From: an uncultured Bacteroidales bacterium
GTDB lineage: Bacteria > Bacteroidota > Bacteroidia > Bacteroidales > WCHB1-69
Length of the DNA: 64,000 bases
Assembly: GCA_946413585.1 (NCBI GenBank)
Contig: CAMKLG010000007.1
Coordinates: forward strand, 1 to 64,000
Reading direction: 5' to 3'
Part shown: positions 18,819-25,791 of the stretch, piece by piece
Position numbering within the stretch: position 1 is the first letter of the stretch
Layout of the letters: the number at the start of each line of letters is the position of its first letter
Notes under the pieces: generated by a model
The model's database searches: none
What the model was told of the DNA's origin: nothing
What the model saw: only the letters and a program-made list of their open reading frames with translations
Made by a program: the position numbers and the translations under genes

Positions 18819-18827
18819 AAAGGAGGT
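18819..18827 (+). promoter_or_regulatory. Unusually strong Shine-Dalgarno site
   Basis: AAAGGAGGT ends 5 bases before the ATG at 18833, close to the ideal anti-SD match and spacing. Bacteroidota genes usually lack such sites, and almost no other gene in this window has one. It confirms the start codon. Confidence 0.75.
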
Positions 18828-18832
18828 TATCT

Positions 18833-19744
18833 ATGGTTGACACCATCAATTTCGGTGCTTACAAATGGCATCATATCACCAATCCAACCGTTGAAGATTT
18901 AGACTTTTTAAGGGATAACTTCCACTTTCACCCTTTGGATATAGAAGACTGTTCGAGTTTTGTTCAACGTCCCAAAATAGATATTTACGACGACTATTTT
19001 TTTCTGGTCTTGCATTTTCCATTGCTGGATCAGCGTACAAGATTAGTAAAAACTGAAGAAACCAAGATTTTCTGGGGTCAAGATTACTTGATTACCGTTG
19101 GAAATTCGCATTATGTGGTGCAAGATCTTTTCAATTTGAAGAAAATTGACCCGGAACCGGAGGACGAGGACGAAATCAGCGGCACCTCCGATGCGATGCT
19201 ATACCATATTTTATATCGTATGATGAAGGAAACGTTCCTGATTGTGGAGCGACTCGGTACAGAAATCGATTTCATCAGTCGCGAACTGTTCAGTAGCAGA
19301 GCCGAGAAAATCATTGAGCAGATTTCCATCATCCGCAAAAACATTATCCAGATGAACACCATGTTCAAGCCGCAACTTCGTCTGTTCAAGATGTTTGAGT
19401 CGGGCGAGGTGAAAGGATTCGCCGATGATATGGAAGAGTACTGGGGTAATATTTTGGACTTCTACCAGAAGATGTGGGATATGGTCGATGACTACGGCGA
19501 ATTGGTCGCCGGCTTATCGAGCACTTTCGATTCGTTACAGGCCAATAAGACCAACGAAATCATGCGCATGCTTACGATTATCTCCACTATTATACTGCCA
19601 TTGACCTTTATATCAGGGCTTTATGGCATGAATGTCGGCCTCCCCATGGCGAACTCTCCCTTTGCTTTCCTCTATGTGATAGGAATCTGTTTGCTTATCT
19701 CGGTCGTGTTGATTGTGTTCTTTATTAAAAAACACTGGCTGTAG
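18833..19744 (+). CDS. corA: CorA family magnesium/divalent cation transporter
   Basis: 303 residues. Large cytoplasmic amino domain (HPLDIEDCSSFVQRPKIDIYDDY is typical), a long helix with DFISRELFSSRAEKI, then two carboxy-terminal membrane segments. The pore signature GMN is at 265-267 in YGMNVGLP, and the tail ends in KKHWL with positive charges. CorA pentamers move Mg2+ or Co2+ across the inner membrane; ZntB-like zinc transport is an alternative within the superfamily, so substrate is unproven. The start is fixed by a strong Shine-Dalgarno site. Confidence 0.95.
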   Translation: MVDTINFGAYKWHHITNPTVEDLDFLRDNFHFHPLDIEDCSSFVQRPKIDIYDDYFFLVLHFPLLDQRTRLVKTEETKIFWGQDYLITVGNSHYVVQDLFNLKKIDPEPEDEDEISGTSDAMLYHILYRMMKETFLIVERLGTEIDFISRELFSSRAEKIIEQISIIRKNIIQMNTMFKPQLRLFKMFESGEVKGFADDMEEYWGNILDFYQKMWDMVDDYGELVAGLSSTFDSLQANKTNEIMRMLTIISTIILPLTFISGLYGMNVGLPMANSPFAFLYVIGICLLISVVLIVFFIKKHWL

Positions 19745-19745
19745 G

Positions 19746-19868
19746 TGTTGAGGGTCGAGGGTCGAGGGAGAAGGGAGGGCTGTAGAGATGTCCTATTATG
19801 GTGTCTTCACCAACAGTCAAAAGTCTATGTCAAAGTTCTAAGTCAAAGTCAATAGTCAAGAGTCAATG
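19746..19868. repeat. Two short-word arrays in the corA-protease gap
   Basis: GAGGGTC words at 19746-19778 and then GTCAAAG/GTCAATA words at 19816-19868, the latter running into the ATG at 19866. No promoter box is recognisable in this 121-base gap. Confidence 0.6.
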
Positions 19869-20294
19869 TCAACATACAAATCATCATTAAAAATAGTAGA
19901 ATTAGAAAAAGGTGATTATCATACGTTGCTGAATGGTTCGGTGGCGGGTGTGAAAATTCGTATTGTGCTTGACACAGGCGCGTCGCACAGTTGTGTTGAC
20001 AAACAGTTTGTGGATCAGATACTTCCGGAGTTACAGATGGAAGCAAACGAAGGTGTTAATGCAGGAATTGGCGGCACTGGCTTCGAGGTGCTGGTGGCAG
20101 ATCTGCCCGACTTCAAGCTCGGTCGTTTTCACAAAAAACTTTTGGAAAATGTGGCCGTGATCGATTTCACGCACATCAACACTGCCTATCAAACATTGAA
20201 ACAGAAACCCGTGCAGATGATTTTAGGCAACGACTTCTGCGTAATGCACAAGGCGGTTATCGATTACGGGACGAACAAAATTTGTTTTTCATGA
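19866..20294 (+). CDS. Retropepsin-like single-domain aspartic protease family protein
   Basis: 142 residues, no signal peptide. The catalytic-type motif LDTGASHS (Asp at 36) follows a beta-strand IRIVL, and IGGTGFEV and MILGNDFCVMHKAVIDY match the flap and the second conserved ILGxxFL strand of clan AA retropepsin-like proteins. One domain means that an active site would need a homodimer, as in retroviral protease. Cellular substrates of these bacterial proteins are generally unknown. It lies 32 bases before ruvC, on the same strand, probably in one transcript. Confidence 0.85.
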   Translation: MSTYKSSLKIVELEKGDYHTLLNGSVAGVKIRIVLDTGASHSCVDKQFVDQILPELQMEANEGVNAGIGGTGFEVLVADLPDFKLGRFHKKLLENVAVIDFTHINTAYQTLKQKPVQMILGNDFCVMHKAVIDYGTNKICFS

Positions 20295-20296
20295 AA

Positions 20297-20323
20297 GCCA
20301 ACAGCTAATAGCTAACAGCCAAC
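20297..20323. repeat. GCTAACA-word array between protease and ruvC
   Basis: AGCCAACAGCTAATAGCTAA followed by CAGCCAAC fills the 32-base gap. The same word, or its complement, recurs at 27721-27748, 45904-45931 and 50421-50490. Confidence 0.6.
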
Positions 20324-20326
20324 AAT

Positions 20327-20890
20327 ATGGATGACAACAAGATACGCAGAAAAATTTTAGGCATCGACCCGGGTACGAACATCATGGGTTATGCGTTATT
20401 GAACACCGAACTGAACAAGTCAGAGGTGGAGGTGTTGAGTGTGTTGCAGATGACGAAGATGACGGATGCGTATGCCAAGTTGAAGTACATTTATGAGCGC
20501 ATCAATGGGTTAGTTGAACAGTATCATCCTGATATTCTGGCGATTGAGGCACCGTTCTACGGTAAGAACGTGCAGTCGATGCTTAAGTTAGGTCGTGCGC
20601 AGGGGGTGGTGATTGCCGCGTGTTTGCACGCGGGTATGGAGGTGTATGAGTACTCTCCGCGCAAAATCAAGCAAGCTATCACTGGCAACGGCAACGCTGC
20701 CAAAGAGCAAGTTTCCGACATGCTCTGCCGGATGTATCCCATTTCACAACAAATTGAATTTCTGGACGCTACGGATGCCTTGGCCGTCGCCGTCTGCCAT
20801 CATCTACAGCAAAAGGTTCTTTTCGGCAAAACGAAAGCCCCGAACTGGAAGAGTTTCATCGCGCAGAATGCGGACAGGGTGGTGAAATAG
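20327..20890 (+). CDS. ruvC: Holliday junction resolvase RuvC
   Basis: Endonuclease that cuts Holliday junctions with RuvAB during recombination. 187 residues. All four acidic catalytic residues are visible: Asp14 in LGIDPG, Glu74 in AIEAPFYG, and Asp147 and Asp150 in DATDALAVAV. The carboxy tail is somewhat long for the family. Its partner ruvA is 10.6 kb away at 31489; ruvB is not in the window. Confidence 0.97.
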   Translation: MDDNKIRRKILGIDPGTNIMGYALLNTELNKSEVEVLSVLQMTKMTDAYAKLKYIYERINGLVEQYHPDILAIEAPFYGKNVQSMLKLGRAQGVVIAACLHAGMEVYEYSPRKIKQAITGNGNAAKEQVSDMLCRMYPISQQIEFLDATDALAVAVCHHLQQKVLFGKTKAPNWKSFIAQNADRVVK

Positions 20891-20914
20891 CTCTGCCGTA
20901 AGGCGCAAGCTCTG

Positions 20915-22159
20915 CTAGTACCCAAACACCGCCTGCGCCTCGTCCATTTTTTCGCGGACGGGGACACCGAAGGGACAACGTTCTTCGCATTGGCCGCAGC
21001 CAACACAATCGCTGGCGTGATACTTTAACTTTTTGTATTTGACTGCTATTTCGTCACTTACAACGCCGTTGTTTTGCTGTACTTCGTCTAATAACTCGTT
21101 CACAGCGGCGATGTCGATTCCCACGGGGCAGGGAGCGCAGTGGTTGCAATAAGTGCAACCCGTGCCTTTGCCGTCAGCTTTTGCCGTCCCTTTATTCAGT
21201 GCGGAATTGAAATCTTTTTCCTCATCAGAAGCCTTAACATATTGCAAATCAGCTTTTAACTCTTCGATGTTGTCGGCACCGCAGATGGCCACGGCCACGC
21301 AGGGTTTTGCCAAGGAGTAAGCGATGCACTGCACGGGTGTCAATGCGAATTTAAGTGGGGAAGCCTTTTCGTCAAGCAGTCGGCCACCACCGCCGAACAC
21401 TTTCATCACCGTGATAGCGATGTTGTGTTGCGCACAATAGTCATACAGTTCCACGCGTACGGGGTCGATGCCAGGCAGTAGGTGTTGGTAAGTGGTTGAA
21501 TCCCAAAGGTTCGCACCCGCTTGTATGCGGTCGAAAACGGGATTCAGGCTGAACATGATGACCTCGAACAGTCCACTCTTGGCGGCCTTCAATGCCACCT
21601 CTGCGTTGTGACTGCTGATGCCGATATGGCCGATTTTGCCCTCCTTCTTCAAACTCTTCACGTATTCGAGATAAGGACTGCCTTCCAGCTCGTTCCACTC
21701 TTCAAGGTTATCGATGATATGTACCATTCCCACTTCAATGTGATCAGTACCAAGTCGTTCCAAGAGGTCGTTAAATCCGATTTTGCATTTTTCCACGTCA
21801 CGGGTACGCTCGTAACTCGTGCCGTTCCACCAACATCCGATATGCCCTTGGATGACCATTTCGTCGCGGCGACCCTTGAGTGCATAGCCGATGTTACTGC
21901 GAACTTTGGGGTCAGCATCGTAAATGTCGATGTAGTTCACACCATTGTCCATGGCATATCCGAGCAATTTTCGCGATTCGGCTGTGTCCATTTTGCCAAA
22001 CGCACCGCAACCGATGCCGATTTCGCCCACACGAATGCCAGTGCTGCCCAGCGTACGATAGGTCATGTTAGGATTCTCTGTGAATGCCTTTTTCTTTTGA
22101 CAAGAGACGGCCATTACCAGCAGGCCGACCAACAGGATAGGGATAAAAATCTTTTTCAT
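20915..22159 (-). CDS. Lipid-anchored aldo/keto-reductase-like protein with 2[4Fe-4S] tail
   Basis: 414 residues from the ATG at 22159; upstream in-frame sequence to 22237 overlaps the promoter and is not used. MKKIFIPILLVGLLVMAVSC is a lipoprotein signal with lipobox AVSC. A TIM-barrel aldo/keto reductase region follows (MTYRTLGSTGIRVGEIGIG, HIGISSHNAEVA, NPVFDRI). The carboxy end has two ferredoxin-like cysteine sets, CTYCNHCAPCP and CVGCGQCEERCP. By-eye alignment puts Asp at the position of the catalytic Tyr (IDIYDADP instead of DTA..Y) and His near the catalytic Lys (VIQGHIG). Classical NADPH reduction is therefore doubtful and the envelope location is odd. Divergent from the transketolase gene, convergent with ruvC. 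Confidence 0.85.
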   Translation of the reverse strand: MKKIFIPILLVGLLVMAVSCQKKKAFTENPNMTYRTLGSTGIRVGEIGIGCGAFGKMDTAESRKLLGYAMDNGVNYIDIYDADPKVRSNIGYALKGRRDEMVIQGHIGCWWNGTSYERTRDVEKCKIGFNDLLERLGTDHIEVGMVHIIDNLEEWNELEGSPYLEYVKSLKKEGKIGHIGISSHNAEVALKAAKSGLFEVIMFSLNPVFDRIQAGANLWDSTTYQHLLPGIDPVRVELYDYCAQHNIAITVMKVFGGGGRLLDEKASPLKFALTPVQCIAYSLAKPCVAVAICGADNIEELKADLQYVKASDEEKDFNSALNKGTAKADGKGTGCTYCNHCAPCPVGIDIAAVNELLDEVQQNNGVVSDEIAVKYKKLKYHASDCVGCGQCEERCPFGVPVREKMDEAQAVFGY

Positions 22160-22183
22160 TAGCGAAGTTTTTCTTTCAGGCGG

Positions 22184-22191
22184 CAAAAATA
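22184..22191 (-). promoter_or_regulatory. -7 promoter box for the aldo/keto-reductase-like gene
   Basis: Minus-strand TATTTTTG, 24 bases before the ATG at 22159. It supports the downstream start, because a start at 22237 would place the box inside the gene. Confidence 0.65.
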
Positions 22192-22216
22192 CAAAAAATC
22201 GTTCACAAGAAAAATG

Positions 22217-22224
22217 TATCTTTG
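22217..22224 (+). promoter_or_regulatory. -7 promoter box for the transketolase-lptF-glycosyltransferase-dxs operon
   Basis: TATCTTTG, 60 bases before the ATG at 22285, divergent from the minus-strand box at 22184-22191. The leader is AT-rich without a Shine-Dalgarno. Confidence 0.65.
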
Positions 22225-22284
22225 CCGCATATTTCAAAAATGGAGAAATTAAACATTCTTATACATAGGAAATAATATATTATT

Positions 22285-23127
22285 ATGGAAATCAATAAGT
22301 TACAAGATGTTGCGGCGCAGGTGCGCAGAGATATTATTCGCATGGTTCACGGTGCAAAGTCAGGTCATCCGGGCGGCTCGTTAGGTTGTGCGGACTTTTT
22401 GACGACTCTCTATTTTGATGTGATGGAGATCGATCCTGAGCATTTTACACGCGAAGGAAACGGCGAGGATATGTTTTTCCTCTCCAATGGTCACATTAGC
22501 CCGGTGCTTTACAGTGTGATGGCTCGCAGAGGTTATTTCCCAGTGTCAGAGCTGGCAACATTTCGTAAGATTGGCACTCGTCTGCAAGGTCACCCCACAC
22601 CTGTGGAAGATCTTCCCGGCATTCGTGTCGCCTCTGGTTCACTCGGTCAGGGACTTTCCGTCTCCATCGGCGCAGCACTTGCCAAAAAGGCCAATCAAGA
22701 CAAACATTTGGTCTATACGCTTACGGGCGACGGTGAATTGGAAGAGGGACAAAATTGGGAGGCTATCATGTTTGCGGGCTCAAAACATGTTGACAACCTG
22801 ATTGTTACGGTTGACTACAATAAGAAACAAATTGACGGAAGCACGGATGCTGTGATGAATCTCGGCAACTTGCGTGCCAAATTCGAGGCTTTCCAATGGT
22901 TGGTGCTGGATATGAATGGCAACGACATCAAGAGTTGCCTCCATACTCTGAAATTGGCCAAAACTCTCGCCGGCAACCAAAAACCTATCGTCATCCTTAT
23001 GAAGACGGAAATGGGTCAAGGTGTGGACTTTATGATGGGTACGCATAAATGGCACGGCACGCCGCCTAACGATGAGCAGGCTGCTGCTGCTTTAGCTCAA
23101 CTCCCTGAAACACTGGGAGATTACTAA
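22285..23127 (+). CDS. Transketolase, N-terminal (TPP-binding) subunit
   Basis: 280 residues, the pyrophosphate-binding half of a split transketolase (non-oxidative pentose phosphate pathway). Motifs: GHPGGSLGCADFLTTLYF, SNGHISPVLYSVMARRGY, ASGSLGQGLSVSIGAALAKK and the TPP motif GDGELEEGQNWEA. A complete enzyme needs the pyrimidine-binding subunit, normally the next gene; here an LptF/G gene follows 11 bases later. The frame stops normally (TAA) after LPETLGDY, so this is not a simple frameshift of a full-length enzyme. The C-terminal subunit must be elsewhere or be lost. Confidence 0.93.
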   Translation: MEINKLQDVAAQVRRDIIRMVHGAKSGHPGGSLGCADFLTTLYFDVMEIDPEHFTREGNGEDMFFLSNGHISPVLYSVMARRGYFPVSELATFRKIGTRLQGHPTPVEDLPGIRVASGSLGQGLSVSIGAALAKKANQDKHLVYTLTGDGELEEGQNWEAIMFAGSKHVDNLIVTVDYNKKQIDGSTDAVMNLGNLRAKFEAFQWLVLDMNGNDIKSCLHTLKLAKTLAGNQKPIVILMKTEMGQGVDFMMGTHKWHGTPPNDEQAAAALAQLPETLGDY

Positions 23128-23138
23128 TAGCTTCTCTT

Positions 23139-24605
23139 GTGAAAATCATCAATAGATATCTTTGCAAGAATTTTCTCGGCCCCTTTGTTCTGACTTTTTT
23201 CGTGGCCTTGTTTGTGTTACTCATGCAGTTCGTCTGGAAATGGGTTGATGAACTTGTGGGCAAAGGTCTGGAAATCAGCGTGATGCTGAAGCTGATGTTC
23301 TACGCAGCTATCTCGCTCTCTTCCATGGCTTTTCCGCTGGCTGTGATGTTGGCATCGTTGATGACGTTCGGAAATATGGGCGAACGTTATGAGATTGTCG
23401 CACTGAAATCGGCGGGTATCTCGACACGAAGAATGATGACTCCGCTCGCTCTCCTGACCGTGTTGATTTCGTGCATCTCCTTCCTCTTCTCCGATCAGAT
23501 AATACCTCATGCCACCCTGAAACTCAGGATGTTACTCTATGATATACAAGAACAGAAACCTGCCCTCAACATTGAGGAAGGGGTTTTCTATGATGGTTTT
23601 GACAATTATTCCATTCTCGTGGGCAAAAAAATGTCTGATGGCGAAACTATAAAGGACATCCTCATCTACGATCATTCTCGCCGACAGGGAAATACATCCG
23701 TAACATACGCTGAATCAGGTACTATGAAGATTACTGAGGATAAACACTACCTGCTTTTTACACTAAATAACGGCTCTTTCTGGGATGAATCCTCCTCTAT
23801 GGGTAGGAGACCTCGCCGTACACAACTCCCCCTGATGCGCGCCACCTTTGATAAACAGTACAGGCGTTTCGACATGTCGGAGTTTTCATTGAGCCAAGTG
23901 GATGCCAATCTTTTTGAATCACACTCTTCTACATTGACTTCCAGACAGTTGAAAGAAAAGATTGATACGATGAAAGTCCAAATACGCGCGGTCGAAGACA
24001 ATACCGTAAATATGTTTTTTAACAATTTGTACTTCTTCAACAGTTTCATTCGCGGAAATGAAGACTTTGAATCACAGACAGTGTCTAAAAAACTGGAGGT
24101 TGCCTCTTTGCCGTCAGAATTGCGCTCCCGCGTGTTGAATAATGCCGAAAACGCTTCCCGTTCTTCCATATATTCCATGCAATTCAACTACAGCGAAGCC
24201 ACTTATCGCACTGCAAACTTATGGACTTTTCAGATCGAATTGTTGCAGAAGTATCGTTTAGCGGTTGCCTGTCTGCTCTTTTTCTTCATCGGAGCGCCAT
24301 TAGGATCCATCATTCGCAAAGGTGGTATAGCGGTTCCTTTGGTGCTGACGGTCTTATTTTTCGTCATCTATTTTGCCCTTTCCATGATAGGCGAGAAAAT
24401 CGCGAAGGGAAACGTAATGCCTGTCTGGTTTGGTACGTGGCTGTCATCGTTTATCTTGCTGCCACTCTGTATTTTCCTGACCTACCATGCTACGATGGAT
24501 ACCGCCGTACTGTCGCCTGATACTTATTCCAAAATGATTGATAAATTGAAAAAAATCAAACTATTTACCCGTATAAGACATGAAGATTCTGCAACTTTGT
24601 CATAA
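23139..24605 (+). CDS. LptF/LptG family lipopolysaccharide export permease
   Basis: 488 residues from a GTG start (MKIINRYLCKNFLGPF). Three amino-terminal membrane segments (about 12-31, 50-75, 98-118), a large periplasmic beta-jellyroll region, then three carboxy-terminal segments (LAVACLLFFFIGAPLGSIIR, VPLVLTVLFFVIYFALSMIGE, FGTWLSSFILLPLCIFLTY), the layout of LptF/G. Together with LptB the pair extracts LPS from the inner membrane. The motif FGNMGERYEIVALKSAGIS is the usual coupling-helix region. It overlaps the next gene by 26 bases. LptF versus LptG cannot be settled by eye. Confidence 0.92.
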   Translation: MKIINRYLCKNFLGPFVLTFFVALFVLLMQFVWKWVDELVGKGLEISVMLKLMFYAAISLSSMAFPLAVMLASLMTFGNMGERYEIVALKSAGISTRRMMTPLALLTVLISCISFLFSDQIIPHATLKLRMLLYDIQEQKPALNIEEGVFYDGFDNYSILVGKKMSDGETIKDILIYDHSRRQGNTSVTYAESGTMKITEDKHYLLFTLNNGSFWDESSSMGRRPRRTQLPLMRATFDKQYRRFDMSEFSLSQVDANLFESHSSTLTSRQLKEKIDTMKVQIRAVEDNTVNMFFNNLYFFNSFIRGNEDFESQTVSKKLEVASLPSELRSRVLNNAENASRSSIYSMQFNYSEATYRTANLWTFQIELLQKYRLAVACLLFFFIGAPLGSIIRKGGIAVPLVLTVLFFVIYFALSMIGEKIAKGNVMPVWFGTWLSSFILLPLCIFLTYHATMDTAVLSPDTYSKMIDKLKKIKLFTRIRHEDSATLS

Positions 24606-25788
24606 AACGCCTTTACCTGCCATTGACGGTGGTTGTATCGCCATTAACAACATCACACAGTGTTTGTTAGATAGTGGCGTGGATGTGAAAGTGGTGGCAG
24701 TGGCTACTCCTAAACATCCTTTCATGGTGTCGGCTTTTTCTAAGTCTTACTTGGAAAAAACTCGTTTCGAATCGGTATATATTGACACTACTCCGCACAA
24801 AATTGAAGCCCTGAAGACGCTGTTTACGGGAAAATCTTACCAGATTAGCCGTTTCTATCACAAAAATATGGTCAATAAGTTGACCCAGATTCTGAAATGT
24901 GAGACTTTTGATATTGTTCATATCGAGTCCATTTATATGGCACCCTATATTCCGTTGATTCGGAAATATTCTAAAGCCAAAATACTGATGCGGCTGCATA
25001 ATATTGAGCATCAAATTTGGGTGAGACTGTCTGAAAATGAGCGTAATCTGGTGATGAAACTGGCTTACAGGGTCAATGCGCATCAACTAAGACGGGTGGA
25101 ACGCAAAATTTTACAGGAAGTAGATGGTTATATGTCTATCTCTGAGCCTGATTATCAATATTTTAACAGTACCATGCCCAATGTGCCTGGCATAGTCATT
25201 CCTTTTGGTATTAATGTCGATAATTATGATATGGAGGATGATGACTATATCGCCACTGACCATCCGTCGTTGTTTCACCTTGGCAGTATGAATTGGTCGC
25301 CGAATGTGGAGGGTATCGAATGGTTCTTGGATGAGGTGTGGCCGGAAATTCTTAAGGCGCATCCCGATTTGACTTTCACGCTGGCGGGCCATGATATTCC
25401 AGACAGCATCCGAAACCGTCAGGATAAGAACGTGACAGTCGTTGGGGCGGTGCCTGATGCTAACGAATTCATGATGGATCATGACATAATGGTGGTGCCG
25501 TTGCTTTCGGGAAGTGGTATTCGTATTAAAATTGTGGAAGCCATGGCATTAGGCCGGGTGGTCATTACCACCTCCATCGGTGCGGAAGGACTGGATGTGC
25601 AGGATGGCAAGCATCTTTTCATCGCTAATACTCCGGAAGAGTTCGTGGCAGTGGTTAACAAGTGTGTCACAATGCCGGATATTTGCTCCATTATCAGCGA
25701 AAATGCGCAACATTATATCTCGGTTAACCATAATAATGCGGTTATCGCGCAAAAAATTATCGACTTTTATCAAAAGATAATAGGATAA
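24580..25788 (+). CDS. Glycosyltransferase family 4 (GT-B) enzyme
   Basis: 402 residues, two Rossmann-like halves. Amino half begins MKILQLCHKTPLPAIDGGCIAINN, the acceptor-side signature. The carboxy half has HLGSMNWSPNVEGIEWFLDEVWP, VGAVPDANEFM and VVPLLSGSGIRIKIVEAMALGRVVI (read in parts), with the conserved Glu of the nucleotide-sugar site in KIVEAMA. Probably adds a sugar to an envelope glycan such as O-antigen or capsule; donor and acceptor unknown. Starts 26 bases inside lptF/G and ends 3 bases before dxs. Confidence 0.92.
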   Translation: MKILQLCHKTPLPAIDGGCIAINNITQCLLDSGVDVKVVAVATPKHPFMVSAFSKSYLEKTRFESVYIDTTPHKIEALKTLFTGKSYQISRFYHKNMVNKLTQILKCETFDIVHIESIYMAPYIPLIRKYSKAKILMRLHNIEHQIWVRLSENERNLVMKLAYRVNAHQLRRVERKILQEVDGYMSISEPDYQYFNSTMPNVPGIVIPFGINVDNYDMEDDDYIATDHPSLFHLGSMNWSPNVEGIEWFLDEVWPEILKAHPDLTFTLAGHDIPDSIRNRQDKNVTVVGAVPDANEFMMDHDIMVVPLLSGSGIRIKIVEAMALGRVVITTSIGAEGLDVQDGKHLFIANTPEEFVAVVNKCVTMPDICSIISENAQHYISVNHNNAVIAQKIIDFYQKIIG

Positions 25789-25791
25789 ACA

